A DNA stretch of 64,000 nucleotides from Neptunomonas qingdaonensis. GTDB taxonomy: Bacteria; Pseudomonadota; Gammaproteobacteria; Pseudomonadales; Balneatricaceae. This document shows, in pieces, positions 47,233 through 56,362 of this stretch. The notes beneath the pieces were generated by a model. The model made no database searches. It was not told the DNA's origin and worked only from the letters and a program-made list of their open reading frames with translations. The stretch is from positions 99,842 through 163,841 of the forward strand of contig NZ_FOOU01000010.1 of NCBI RefSeq assembly GCF_900113275.1, written 5' to 3'. Made by a program: the position numbers and the translations under genes. The stretch's first letter is position 1; every line of letters starts with the position of its first letter.

Positions 47233-47988
47233 TTAAATTCGTGGGGACTTATGAATCCAGCCGGATATTGCGTATCTTGGGGCTTGAGAAAAATTAGAAA
47301 CTGGCAGTACGCAATGTAGTAACGGGACATCAAAAATAGTTAACGTATTATATGAAGGTATAATGCAGTCGGTTACACTGTCCGTATTTTTTTTATTAAA
47401 AATTAATGTTTGTCCACCCCAGTGATGCTCCCACGTTTTATTTAGACTTAGTATAAATGTTAAAACTCTCTCATTTTTAGGATCGCTATCGTCATGAGTA
47501 CTAAGATAATCACCTGCCATATATCGACTGAGAAAACTTACAGTGCTGTTCTTAGTGAATTTATGGCCAGTAATCTCTGTAAATAATGAATAGCATTCAT
47601 CTGAGTTTAGAAAACTTCCGAGCTTTGATAGGGGGTGGAAAGACGGTAATTCTTTTTCAGGGCTGTCTCCATATTTCATTACTGCTCGAAAGTCGGCTCG
47701 TTTGGAGTCTGCCGTCACACCAAGCAGTTTTTTTATTGTGATATTTGAAAGTGGAAACTTATCGAATCTATAATGAAAGTCGTGAGTATTTGATACGTCA
47801 GATTTATTGATGTAGTGTGGGTTTCCTCGGAGCGCTTGATACCAAATATTCCCTTCTGTCACATCGTTTAAGGATGAGTAAACCAGCTCTGAGTCTACTG
47901 GATCCAGAGCGTCAGCAATAGTTATAATTCGTTGCTTTGAATATTTATCCTTAAGCTCTGATATCTTTAGTTTTTCTGACCACTTCAT
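47233..47988 (-). CDS. 2-oxoglutarate/Fe(II)-dependent dioxygenase (prolyl-hydroxylase-like)
   Basis: This 251-residue protein has the double-stranded beta-helix metal site in the C-terminal half. YLSTHDDSDP holds His165 and Asp167, LLHCVLPVS holds His225, and RYAISGW holds Arg238 for 2-oxoglutarate. WGGQTLIF lies between, typical of prolyl-4-hydroxylase-like oxygenases. The first 110 residues are unassigned. It would hydroxylate (or otherwise oxidise) a substrate made by the cluster. A second, unrelated-looking dioxygenase is encoded 71 bases upstream. Confidence 0.85.
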   Translation of the reverse strand: MKWSEKLKISELKDKYSKQRIITIADALDPVDSELVYSSLNDVTEGNIWYQALRGNPHYINKSDVSNTHDFHYRFDKFPLSNITIKKLLGVTADSKRADFRAVMKYGDSPEKELPSFHPLSKLGSFLNSDECYSLFTEITGHKFTKNSTVSFLSRYMAGDYLSTHDDSDPKNERVLTFILSLNKTWEHHWGGQTLIFNKKNTDSVTDCIIPSYNTLTIFDVPLLHCVLPVSNFSQAPRYAISGWIHKSPRI

Positions 47989-48059
47989 GGCAAAAACCTT
48001 TTTAGTTATATGGATATAGTTGTCAGCTTTTTTAATTGTCGAGCGTTACATAGACTTCA

Positions 48060-48782
48060 TCACCAACGTAATTCTTTGATATTTTCTGTACAAAAATTTT
48101 GAGTACCTGCCATCCAAAACTGCAAGCTAAACCTGTTATTCTCCCAGGATTCTTCTTTTTTGAACACTATTTTTGTAGCAGCATGATTAATTATTGTTGG
48201 AAAAATTACGAGAGAGTTATTTGTAAACGGTATTTTTAGAGATTTGTTGTTGTGCATAAATAGTGTATCTCCACCAGACAAGTTATTACTTTTGCATAAA
48301 GTAAGGTTGAAAGTGAATAGGATGTTTCTAGAAGGAGAGCTTCCATACAAAAGTGCTCCCTCTGCAAGCGATGTATCCTTGTGCCAATTATAATAATCAC
48401 CGTTACCATATGAAACAATATGAAACCTACCATCTGGTCCTTGGCTAGGGATGACCCTAAAAATGTCATGGCTTGAATATTTAAAAAATTCAATTAAACC
48501 TTGGTGGAATAAGTAATTTTCGATAAAGTCATAAATTGCACTTGGTACTTTATGGGTAATATTTTCATTTTCCTCTTTACATATAAAAGGAAACCAAATA
48601 TCTTTTCCCATACAAAGAGACATCTTTTTACTGTTTGATTTGTCTTTAGAGTTCCAATTTGGAATATTGAATTTTTCCTCATATTCTTTTAAAACAACGT
48701 ATAGATTATCTATCATATTGTCAGGCAAAAAATCATTAACCAATATAATTGGAAAGTCTTCAAATTCTTTAATAGTAAACAT
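48060..48782 (-). CDS. 2-oxoglutarate/Fe(II)-dependent dioxygenase-like protein
   Basis: This 240-residue protein has the metal triad in NWHKDTSLAEG (His134, Asp136) and IINHAATKIVF (His200), with Arg217 in NNRFSLQFW for the co-substrate. SGGDTLFMHNNK sits between, as in the 2OG-Fe(II) superfamily. Sequence similarity to the neighbouring 251-residue dioxygenase is low by eye, so the two probably act on different positions or substrates. It is the middle gene of the cargo cluster. Confidence 0.83.
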   Translation of the reverse strand: MFTIKEFEDFPIILVNDFLPDNMIDNLYVVLKEYEEKFNIPNWNSKDKSNSKKMSLCMGKDIWFPFICKEENENITHKVPSAIYDFIENYLFHQGLIEFFKYSSHDIFRVIPSQGPDGRFHIVSYGNGDYYNWHKDTSLAEGALLYGSSPSRNILFTFNLTLCKSNNLSGGDTLFMHNNKSLKIPFTNNSLVIFPTIINHAATKIVFKKEESWENNRFSLQFWMAGTQNFCTENIKELRW

Positions 48783-48806
48783 CTTGATTCCCAGTAATTA
48801 ATTTGT

Positions 48807-50060
48807 TTATATTAGCTTTATAAGTTTTCTTATTTCTTGGTCAAACGTAGGGTACTTTTTATCTATTATTTTTAGCCAAAGACCAAGAAAATCATCAATG
48901 GTATCAATATCAGTTTTTTCTATATCAAGGTTTGAGTGTGCAAAATCACTTAGAAAATTTACTAATTTATGATTAGGTTTTATTCGGTCTGTTCGTTTGA
49001 ATTTATCTCTATAATAATGATAAGATTGCGCTCTTTTTATTACTGTCTCCTTATCTATAAAACTGTCGTTAGAATCGGGAGAAAAAAAGAAGTTCTTTTC
49101 TAGTTCTTTGTTGAGCCCAGTAATTTTCTCTGCTGGAAGAAAATCCAAATAAAAATTGCCAGAATCGATAATTAATATGTGGATATCCATGATATAATTG
49201 CTAACTTTTGAATACCATTCTACAATTTCCCAAGCAGAGCTTGAAATTTGAGACAAGGTAAGCGAAGCGCGTGATTCTTCTAAGGCTATTTGGTAGCGTT
49301 GGCACGCTCGCTTGGCATTCTTCAATGAATATGACATCCAGAAAGTATCAACCCCCATCATTCTGAATCCCATATAAAATGCACACAACCGGTGTATATA
49401 TCTGCCTACCTTGTAGTTATAATTTGACCCACAACCTGTGATATTTTGTTCTGAAGCAAATTCTTTCATCATTTTATTTGTGTTTATTATATTTTCTTTA
49501 GCGAGGAGATCACGATTATTATGGCATGACCTCCAAGAAGTGCGTTGTAAACCATTGTGGTGGGATACGATCTGCATATGCTCTTTGCCAAGATCTGAAA
49601 TCAATTTATTCAAAACTCTATTTTTATCGCTTTTTTTACCCTCTGCTCCTTTATAAATTATGGAATTTTTTGGAATCTTGACAGAGCCCAAAAACGAAAA
49701 GCCTGTAGGCCATACGTTAACAATATTAGATTTTGTACAATCATTGATATTAGCATATGGAATTAGAACTAAGCAGGAGAAGTGGTCGAAGTTTTTATCG
49801 CCAGTGATAGTGCCATTGATGCAGAATTCAATGATAACTCGTGGTACTTTTAAGAGGGAGTGGCGCTCTTTCAAATAGCATATGTTTGGGATTAGCGTAT
49901 CTTCTTTTGGTAACGCTCTAGGCATATGAACAAGGACAATCCCTTCAGCTTGAATTCTGTCGTTAGTAAAAAGCTGATGTTTTTTGGGTTGCTTTTCTTC
50001 TACTCCAAATTTTGGTGATTGGTGGTTCATAATGGTTAAGTCCATTTGTGTATGCTTCAT
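48807..50060 (-). CDS. Unknown 417-residue cargo protein
   Basis: I do not recognise this protein. The N-terminal third (about 30-160) looks like a beta-rich domain (EGIVLVHMPRALPKEDTLIP, VPRVIIEFCINGTITG, DHFSCLVLIPYANIND). The rest is helical with many aromatic and charged residues (RYIHRLCAFYMGFRMMGVDT, SSSAWEIVEWYSKVSNYI) and two late helices. No signal peptide or membrane helix. Its frame overlaps the end of the HD-domain gene by about 98 bases if the first ATG is used; the next Met codons lie at residues 6 and 10. It may be the key unknown enzyme or binding factor of the cluster. Confidence 0.75.
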   Translation of the reverse strand: MKHTQMDLTIMNHQSPKFGVEEKQPKKHQLFTNDRIQAEGIVLVHMPRALPKEDTLIPNICYLKERHSLLKVPRVIIEFCINGTITGDKNFDHFSCLVLIPYANINDCTKSNIVNVWPTGFSFLGSVKIPKNSIIYKGAEGKKSDKNRVLNKLISDLGKEHMQIVSHHNGLQRTSWRSCHNNRDLLAKENIINTNKMMKEFASEQNITGCGSNYNYKVGRYIHRLCAFYMGFRMMGVDTFWMSYSLKNAKRACQRYQIALEESRASLTLSQISSSAWEIVEWYSKVSNYIMDIHILIIDSGNFYLDFLPAEKITGLNKELEKNFFFSPDSNDSFIDKETVIKRAQSYHYYRDKFKRTDRIKPNHKLVNFLSDFAHSNLDIEKTDIDTIDDFLGLWLKIIDKKYPTFDQEIRKLIKLI

Positions 50061-50502
50061 TAATTATTTTTAGGTTTTCAACGGTAGATGGGGCAATGAA
50101 ATTTTTGTTTAATGGCAATCCATAACGCCCTAAATCTAGTCGATCAGCATCCCAACAAGATTGAATGACAATATTGTCTATTTTTATTGGATAAGTATGG
50201 AATTTACACGCTTTATAAAGAAGGTCAAAGTCTCTATCAGATAGCTCAAAGTATTTGCCGCGAAGTGATTTTGCAAACTCTGCTCCACGATATCCATGGC
50301 ATTTATCAATACTTTCAGATAGCCTCATTGAATCATGAAATATTGAAAATAATTCAACGACTTCACCATTAATTCCGTGTAGGTCAGTTATTATTTTTCC
50401 ATTTATATAAACTCTAGCCCAATGATTTATTCCATGAAGTCCATCTAAATCTAATTTGAAGGAGCTTATAATCGCTTGCATTAGGTCTTTTTGAATCGTC
50501 AT
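49963..50502 (-). CDS. HD-domain phosphohydrolase-like protein
   Basis: This 179-residue protein has an HD-type metal site: HGINHWARV (His23, His27), SIFHDSMR (His56, Asp57), KCHGYRGAEFA (His69), CKFHTYP (His102) and CWDADRLDLGR (Asp118, Asp120). The pattern H...HD...H...H...D with DADRLDLGR is shared with a family of small HD hydrolases; such sites can be mono- or di-iron and act on phosphoesters or by oxygenation. It follows the radical SAM gene by 4 bases, so the two are translationally coupled. Confidence 0.82.
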   Translation of the reverse strand: MTIQKDLMQAIISSFKLDLDGLHGINHWARVYINGKIITDLHGINGEVVELFSIFHDSMRLSESIDKCHGYRGAEFAKSLRGKYFELSDRDFDLLYKACKFHTYPIKIDNIVIQSCWDADRLDLGRYGLPLNKNFIAPSTVENLKIINEAYTNGLNHYEPPITKIWSRRKATQKTSAFY

Positions 50503-50506
50503 GTTG

Positions 50507-51289
50507 CTAATACCTCGTTAGTTTATGACGACCTTGTATCTTTATATCTCTGAGTGCTTGTTTCCAGGAGCTAGAAATAGTTGGTTGCGAATCAAGGAGC
50601 TTAATGTTATCGATGCTTGGGACGACTTTAGTGTCATCCATATCATAAAAACCACATAACTTACAAAACTCTTGTTTTAAATTGTCCATTTCATCAACTT
50701 GTTCAGGTAGCTTCTTATAGCCTAAATTTTTACCAAATATTCTGTCAATGCTGCCTGCAACTGGACAGTGATAATACCCATTTGGTGTTAATCCCATTCC
50801 ACAATATGTAGTATTTGTGCATGCCAAAGTAAAGTCATCTTTTGATGTGTCTCTAATATCTATTGGCGCCATATTGAAATGACCAATGTGAGCAACATTT
50901 TCTGAACTTTTATTTGAGTTATCTATTATAATTTCGCATGGCAATTCGGATAGTATTTTTTTAGTTTTATTACTATATCCATTCGTGCAGACTATTATTT
51001 TTGGTTTATCTTTTTCGTAAAAAGAATCTCTATATGTTAGTAGGAGTCGTACAATTGTTGGAAAATCAGGATGGAGTGTTGGTTCTCCACCAACTAGTCG
51101 AATTATTTTCCATTTATAGGAGTTTAGATTACTTTCGGCAATGAATCGTTCAATCTGATCGACAGACATTCTTTCACCTGTTGGAGACGTCCCGCAACAC
51201 CGATTGCAATCAAAACATTTTAAATTACACTGCCACGTTATATCTATCTCGATCTTGTGGCGTGATCGTAAGAACTTGTATTTTCTCAT
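50507..51289 (-). CDS. Radical SAM protein with SPASM-like cysteines
   Basis: This 260-residue radical SAM enzyme has the cluster motif CNLKCFDC (Cys21, Cys25, Cys28) followed by NRCC, and LVGGEPTLHPDF near residue 65. A C-terminal set of cysteines (157, 163, 175 with YHCPVAG, 209 and 212 in EFCKLCGF) can bind an auxiliary 4Fe-4S cluster, as in SPASM/Twitch maturases that modify peptides. There is no B12-binding domain. It is the first catalytic gene downstream of the small repeat protein gene, with 279 intervening bases. Confidence 0.88.
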   Translation of the reverse strand: MRKYKFLRSRHKIEIDITWQCNLKCFDCNRCCGTSPTGERMSVDQIERFIAESNLNSYKWKIIRLVGGEPTLHPDFPTIVRLLLTYRDSFYEKDKPKIIVCTNGYSNKTKKILSELPCEIIIDNSNKSSENVAHIGHFNMAPIDIRDTSKDDFTLACTNTTYCGMGLTPNGYYHCPVAGSIDRIFGKNLGYKKLPEQVDEMDNLKQEFCKLCGFYDMDDTKVVPSIDNIKLLDSQPTISSSWKQALRDIKIQGRHKLTRY

Positions 51290-51435
51290 CGTGCTAGCCT
51301 TACTGTTAGAGTAGTGTATTGGAATAATATTTCATAGCCTCCTACTTTTCGATAAATGTTATTTCTAACATGAATGTAGAAAAATTACTGAGTATCGGTT
51401 TTTAGCCTCTTTGATAATATTTCTTTAGAGTAAAA

Positions 51436-51534
51436 TACTCCAATGCTGCACTTAGGGAGTACTGCTTATCCTCAGTATTTGTACACAAGTCAATAATATT
51501 AATATATGTATGACACCACCATATCTGGGTGGTT
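51436..51534 (-). promoter_or_regulatory. Two hairpins between the small repeat gene and the enzyme genes
   Basis: Inverted repeats ACCACC (51516-51521) with GGTGGT (51529-51534) and TACTCC (51436-51441) with GGAGTA (51456-51461) fall in the 279-base gap. Read leftwards, the second is followed by TTTTA. They may be a partial terminator or processing signal that lets the first gene be made in excess, a usual device where a substrate peptide precedes its enzymes. Confidence 0.5.
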
Positions 51535-51568
51535 ATAGTCTCAATATTTTTAAGAACTTTATTATTAA

Positions 51569-51898
51569 CTATTTTTTATCATATTTTTTCTTCAGCTCAT
51601 TCCTCCATTTTTCTTTCCACTCTTCTGGTGCCGCATCTACTATGACCGACCAAGGAGTTGAAAGACTATCGTCAAAAAGCGCATCCTTTAAATTATTAAG
51701 CTCTTCGTCACATAAATCAGGGATATATTTATCACCGAGATTTTTCCTCCATTCAGCTTTAGTTTCATCATCGACACTCTCCACAATCCTGCTCCAAGGT
51801 GTGTCAGGTCCTGTCTCTAAGTCAAAAGCTCCGCTGAAATTCTCTAGATCTTCTTCTGTTACTTCGATAGGTTTCCCATCACTTTTTTTAGTAACCAT
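51569..51898 (-). CDS. Small acidic protein with two tandem repeats (possible peptide substrate)
   Basis: A 109-residue protein without recognised family, the first gene of the leftward cluster. After a short N-terminal stretch (MVTKKSDGKPIEVTEEDLEN) it has two copies of a 47-49-residue unit. The aligned cores are TPWSRIVESV...EWRKNLGDKY (33-58) and TPWSVIVDAA...KWRNELKKKY (81-106), with 13 identities in 26. Each begins after an acidic helix (TEEDLENFSGAFD; CDEELNNLKDALFD). The EEDLENFSGA segment recalls leader regions of RiPP precursors, but this is weak. It could instead be a carrier or immunity-like protein. Confidence 0.72.
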   Translation of the reverse strand: MVTKKSDGKPIEVTEEDLENFSGAFDLETGPDTPWSRIVESVDDETKAEWRKNLGDKYIPDLCDEELNNLKDALFDDSLSTPWSVIVDAAPEEWKEKWRNELKKKYDKK

Positions 51899-52738
51899 TT
51901 AAGTGCTCCATATTTCAATTATTGTTTAATTTTTAAAACAAAAAACCATCGTTTTAATCTTATAAAATTAAACGATTTAGGTAGATATATTAATTTTTAA
52001 TCTACTATATAATTATCCCTTAAGTAGTGTTAATTAATGTCAGCTTAACAGCACCTACCAAACGTAGGTTGATTGCTCAAAAACCTGCTAACAAGTCACA
52101 AGTTAAATTGAACACATCATGTACCATTTTGCTTTAAGGTCGCCGAACTTAACTTGTCTGCACCTTCCTTAGCAGCTATCGAGTATTTCCCACTCAATAA
52201 AACCACAATGACAATGTTTTATAGAAATACATACAAGATTAATGCCAATAAATAAGTACTTAATTATTAGTAAGTTACTACTCTACAAATAAAAATCAGG
52301 GGCAAAAATAACCCAAAAAAAACTATCAATCTGTTATCTATTACAAATTTATATAAAGTTTTTATAATCAATACAAATACTTAACATCGAGTGGGTTGTT
52401 ATATCCGCATACGGGTTATTATTAACCCACGCCTCAATAATATAAAAAGTTTTTAACTACAGAATAGCGGGATTTCATCTAATAAGTGCTACGTTAATGT
52501 GCATGATAATCAACCTATTAAAATTATTACTCATTCTCATGACGGTACTACGGAGGCTACGAATTCAGGTGAATACATTAGCTATAATGGGGCTTACAGA
52601 TGGATTGGGGCAACTTGTTCGTACCTTCCCTCGTACTTACTACTCACAGTTTGCAAAAACTAGAATCAGTTAAGGAACATGCGATTAAGCCCACCGCTAT
52701 TAGTGCAATACAAGTCATAGTTTTTCAGGGGTACATCG
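51899..52738. other. AT-rich intergenic region upstream of the cargo cluster
   Basis: About 840 bases with no supported gene. It must hold the promoter of the leftward cluster. A 56-codon open stretch without start (around 52462-52665) reads HDNQPIKIITHSHDG and so on, perhaps a fragment of a lost gene. A 7-bp inverted repeat GTGGGTT/AACCCAC lies at about 52391-52430. Confidence 0.55.
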
Positions 52739-53000
52739 ATGGATAACCAGCTTACCTTTGCCGACAATGAATTCAGTTATAAGCCTCGCGCGTAAAGAAA
52801 AGTTTATTGGTCGCATGGAGAGGTTAGTTCCCTAGTAGCGTTTAGCGACAATAATCAAGCCTTATTATCCCAAAGTGGGAAAGGGTCGCCGTCTCATCCG
52901 TGGATGACCATGCTTCGGATTCCCTGTTCAGTTGAACGGCCAGGTATCGTAAGCGCAATCACTGCATAGCAAACGCTCAAAGAGAGGTATGTATTGCTCT
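52739..53000 (+). pseudogene. IS5-family transposase fragment
   Basis: The ATG at 52739 begins MDNQLTFADNEFSYKPRA, then a stop. A shifted frame continues as KEKFIGRMERLVP, then stops, then RLATIIKPYYPKVGKGRRL. This is the N-terminus of an IS5-type transposase with several disabling changes. The reading trails off near 53000; DNA from there to 53259 holds no clear gene. Confidence 0.75.
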
Positions 53001-53304
53001 TTAGCTTTCTTTGTGCATCTCCAATTCTTCAGAGGCGTTAGCGAAGATGTTCGAGTTGTGTGAAGTCTTCCCTGTTGATCATGACTGGGGGGCAAGATGG
53101 CAAATTTAACCAGAAAGTTTATTACCGGCGTGAACTGCTTCCCGTACCTGAAGTACAGTCGTTCGAAGATCCTAAGATAAATTGAGTGTATAAGTCGTTT
53201 TAAGCTGGATGCTCAGGTGATGCGTATTCTGGTGAAGTTGAACGGTGATTCTCCCGCTGTGTCAGGCTTGTTGTCGCCTCATATTTTAATCCAAGGAGAC
53301 AATA

Positions 53305-53808
53305 ATGCCGGCACATGCAGTAGACTTAGAAACCAAACAACAAGCTCAAACGTGGTTGTTACCACCTTACTCATATTCACATAGGCAGATAGCTGGTGAG
53401 CTGGGTGTAAGTGTAGGCACTATACATAAGTGGAGGCAGGAATTGGTTGATAATGGGCATGGGTTTGAAAGTGATCAACAAGATAGTAGTGATTATTCAG
53501 CCGACCAGAAGTTTGCAGCTGTTATTGCAACAGCCACGATGTCAGAGCATGAATTAGCGAGTTATTGCCGTGAGCACGGTTTGTTTGTTGAACACGTTAA
53601 GTCTTGGAAGGCTTTATCCATCGCGGCTCACCAACCGTCTCAAGATAGCCAGTACAAGTTAGATACTGTCCGACGAGCGGATAAGAAGAAGATCAAGGCA
53701 CTTGAAAAAGAGTTGCTTAGAAAAGATAAAGCACTTGCAGAAACGGCTGCATTGTTGGTGTTGCGGGAAAAGTACAATGCCCTTTGGGACAACAGCGAGG
53801 AAGATTAA
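53305..53808 (+). CDS. IS transposase OrfA
   Basis: This 167-residue DNA-binding subunit has a helix-turn-helix, YSHRQIAGELGVSVGTIHKW (residues 24-43), a second conserved helix region (MSEHELASYCREHGLFVEHV), and a C-terminal leucine-rich coiled coil (IKALEKELLRKDKALAE). Its end overlaps OrfB by 25 bases in another frame, so a programmed frameshift could make the fused transposase. AAGGAGAC precedes the ATG strongly. Confidence 0.88.
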   Translation: MPAHAVDLETKQQAQTWLLPPYSYSHRQIAGELGVSVGTIHKWRQELVDNGHGFESDQQDSSDYSADQKFAAVIATATMSEHELASYCREHGLFVEHVKSWKALSIAAHQPSQDSQYKLDTVRRADKKKIKALEKELLRKDKALAETAALLVLREKYNALWDNSEED

Positions 53809-54851
53809 CCCCTCTCCCTGAGCGGCACAAAATCATTAAAATGATTAATGTAGCTACCTTAAATGGCGCTAGAAAAGCGATAGCATGCAAAACACTTGGG
53901 TTATCAATACGCACTATTCAGCGGTGGTATCATGAGAAAAGTGGACAATTATTTGAAGATGCGAGGCCTAACGCCATTAGGCCAGCACCCACAAACAAAC
54001 TATCACTAAAAGAAACAGCACTTATCCTTAAGACCTGCAACGAAGAAGAATTTGCCAGCTACCCACCTGGCTATATCGTGCCTACCTTAGCTGACGACAA
54101 CCGTTATATTGGTTCTGAATCAACATTTTATAGGGTGCTTAAGAAGGCCGGTCAGCTCGCTGACCGTTCGTTGACTAAATCGAATAAGAAACACACTAAG
54201 CCAGAGGCGCAAATAGCAACCAAGCCCAATGAGTTATGGAGTTGGGATATCTCATATTTAGCCACTCAAACAAGAGGGCAACATTATTATCTCTATCTAA
54301 TTGTGGATATATTTAGTCGCAAAATTGTCGGTGCAGACGTGTATGACCGAGAGTTGGGAGAGCTCGCTGCTGATTTTCTTCAGCGTACCATTTGGAGTGA
54401 AAAGTGTGTGAATAAAGGCACTGTTTTACATTCTGATAATGGCGCGCCAATGAGAAGTTTTACTATGCAGGCTAAAATGCGTGATCTAGGTGTTGCTAGC
54501 TCTTACTCAAGGCCCAGGGTCAGTAACGATAATCCTTATTCTGAATCACTCTTTAGAACAACAAAATACCATCATTCGTGGCCTAAAGATGGTTTCAAAA
54601 ATTTATCAGAAGCGAGAGGCTGGGTCACAAACTTCGTAAGTTGGTACAACAAAATACATAAACACAGCGGTATTAAATATGTCACGCCAGAGCAACGACA
54701 TAATGGCTTGGATAGCCAATTGTTGCTCAATAGAAAAGAAACATATTTAAAAGCGCAGCAAGCAAACCCGACTAGATGGCGAAATAATATTCGTAATTGG
54801 GACTTTATAGATGAAGTGTCATTAAATCCTGAAAGCAAAGACGTTGCTTAG
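53784..54851 (+). CDS. IS transposase OrfB (DDE integrase core)
   Basis: A protein of up to 355 residues with an N-terminal helix-turn-helix (AIACKTLGLSIRTIQRW) and an rve-type catalytic core. The DDE residues are in LWSWDISYLATQ, VLHSDNGAPMRS and SNDNPYSESLFRTTK. The C-terminal PTRWRNNIRNWDF is typical of this IS subgroup. The start is uncertain (TTG at 53784, or expression by frameshift from OrfA). It appears intact. Confidence 0.88.
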   Translation: MGQQRGRLTPLPERHKIIKMINVATLNGARKAIACKTLGLSIRTIQRWYHEKSGQLFEDARPNAIRPAPTNKLSLKETALILKTCNEEEFASYPPGYIVPTLADDNRYIGSESTFYRVLKKAGQLADRSLTKSNKKHTKPEAQIATKPNELWSWDISYLATQTRGQHYYLYLIVDIFSRKIVGADVYDRELGELAADFLQRTIWSEKCVNKGTVLHSDNGAPMRSFTMQAKMRDLGVASSYSRPRVSNDNPYSESLFRTTKYHHSWPKDGFKNLSEARGWVTNFVSWYNKIHKHSGIKYVTPEQRHNGLDSQLLLNRKETYLKAQQANPTRWRNNIRNWDFIDEVSLNPESKDVA

Positions 54852-54878
54852 CAACAAAATGCGACAACATCCTTGAAA

Positions 54879-55335
54879 AATGGCGAGAATGGGTGTTCAT
54901 GTTGAGCCAGAATATGCAGGTGATTCCCATGGGTTATTTTCACTGCTTGTTGCAGCTTTACTTCTTCTGTGAACAATCCTGGCTCAGAACGCCCTCATCC
55001 TTTGAGTGTTGAAATATGTTTAGTGCAAAAGTGGGCAAATATGAGCTAATACTTTGCAGTCCCTTTTACTATGTGGGATGCAAATGTAAAACCAAAGTAG
55101 TTTCAGAAGTATCTCGAAAAATAGTGTTGATTACACTTCAATACTGATCCAAAAAAAATACTTTACAGTAGGCGTTATACGGCTCTAAAAATTTTCTAAA
55201 TTAACTAGTAACAAGAAAAATAATGTTTAACTTTCAAGAAACTGAAGTATTAAAAGCACACTGGAAAAAATTGATCCAGTGCTGGCTTGTATTAGCGTAA
55301 TTGGTGGTTATCAAGGAAACTATAACAATATAGAA
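54879..55335. other. Intergenic region with no supported gene
   Basis: About 460 bases between the intact IS and the IS110 remnant. An inverted pair GAGCCAG (near 54904) and CTGGCTC (near 54980) is the only notable structure. No open frame of credible quality. Confidence 0.5.
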
Positions 55336-56118
55336 TCAGTCGTTAACCGAATTATTTTTGATGAGATCTCTAATGAGGCGATTTACGGCCATTTTTAAAT
55401 GCACTGATATCACCAATGGAGGCCACCAGTGCTGTTGCGCTAAGATGCCTAAGCCGGGAATACTAAGAAGACGTTGGCAGTCTTCATTTTGTGCACAAAG
55501 TGATTCAAGTGTATTTTCCTGCGTTTTAATGCGTGCATCTAGATGTACCATCTCTTCATAGAGGTTGTTTAAAAGCTCTCGAAACATCGAGGTCAATTTG
55601 TTGCCGGCATCCTCCAACACCAAAGGTATCGACTTTCTAATAGATGAAATCCCTTGCGGAATAATCAGGCCATTTTCCATCAGCAACCCACGAATTTGAT
55701 TAGCATGCGCCGTTCCTATAGCAACAGCCTGGCTGCGGATTCTGTGTAGGCTTTGAATATCTTGTTGTGCCACACTCTTTGAGGGAACAAAACGCATAGA
55801 GGGGCGCTGTAAGGCTTCACAGATCGCTTCGGCATCAGCGGCATCATTTTATTGGATTTTACAAATTGTGGGGCAATCATATGTACCGTGTGGCCAAGCT
55901 TCTCATAAATGCGCGTCCAGTGATGTTACCCACCACAAGCTTCGATACCAATGATACACGCTGGAAGTTGAGCGATGAAACCACATAGATTTTTTCGGGC
56001 TAACTTCTTTTTAAGTACTGTCAGGCCATTATTATCACACAATGTGAAGCTGGAAACTTTGTTTAGCTAAATAGATTCCTAGCACGGCAATATTATTTTT
56101 TACGTTATGATTACCCAT
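55336..56118 (-). pseudogene. IS110-family transposase pseudogene
   Basis: The 3' part (55336-55797) reads as an IS110/IS116 transposase C-terminal domain: SLHRIRSQAVAIGTAHANQI near its start and LLSIPGLGILAQQ with the family's G-G-x motif. Upstream, other frames give IACGG-like VIGIEACGG and HMIAPQFVKSNKMMPLMP equivalents, and the original ATG at 56118 (MGNHNVKNNIAVLGI). At least two frameshifts or stops separate the parts, so it is inactive. Confidence 0.8.
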
Positions 56119-56362
56119 GGTTTGCTCCGCTCTTTTAAATGTATGTTCGCACAAACACATCATAGCTCATTTGAAGCTGTATCGGGAGTAGAGCGGTAGG
56201 TCTTGCGTTTTGCCTTTCCCTGTATAAATGCATCATGACCGCTCTGTAGTAACATATGCCATGATCTTTCGGCTGGTTTTTATCTTCATACTTGATTAGA
56301 TCAGACATCTTCTTTTTCTATAGGATAAATATTAAAAGTCCCATTGATTTCCTCATGAAAGA

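Larger units (their letters stand above)
53260..54878 (+). mobile_element. Apparently intact two-ORF insertion sequence (IS3-like, rve transposase)
   Basis: Imperfect terminal repeats can be paired: 53260-53277 (TGTCAGGCTTGTTGTCGC) with the complement of 54861-54878, 14 of 18 matching with TGTTGTCGC identical. Two overlapping transposase frames lie between. No target duplication was evident by eye. The family assignment is tentative. Confidence 0.7.

Noticed and set aside
47145..47333. Minus-strand 62-codon frame through the G/C tract that could extend the dioxygenase
   Set aside because: The 251-residue dioxygenase already ends with the expected ISGW-type strand; the extra frame has no family features. 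Kept only as a frame-switch possibility.
51569..51898. Calling the small repeat protein a definite RiPP precursor
   Set aside because: The leader-like EEDLENFSGA is suggestive but lacks a clear cleavage motif; context alone does not prove it.
52462..52665. A 56-codon open stretch as a real gene
   Set aside because: It has no start codon in a suitable place and no ribosome-binding site; treated as a fragment.
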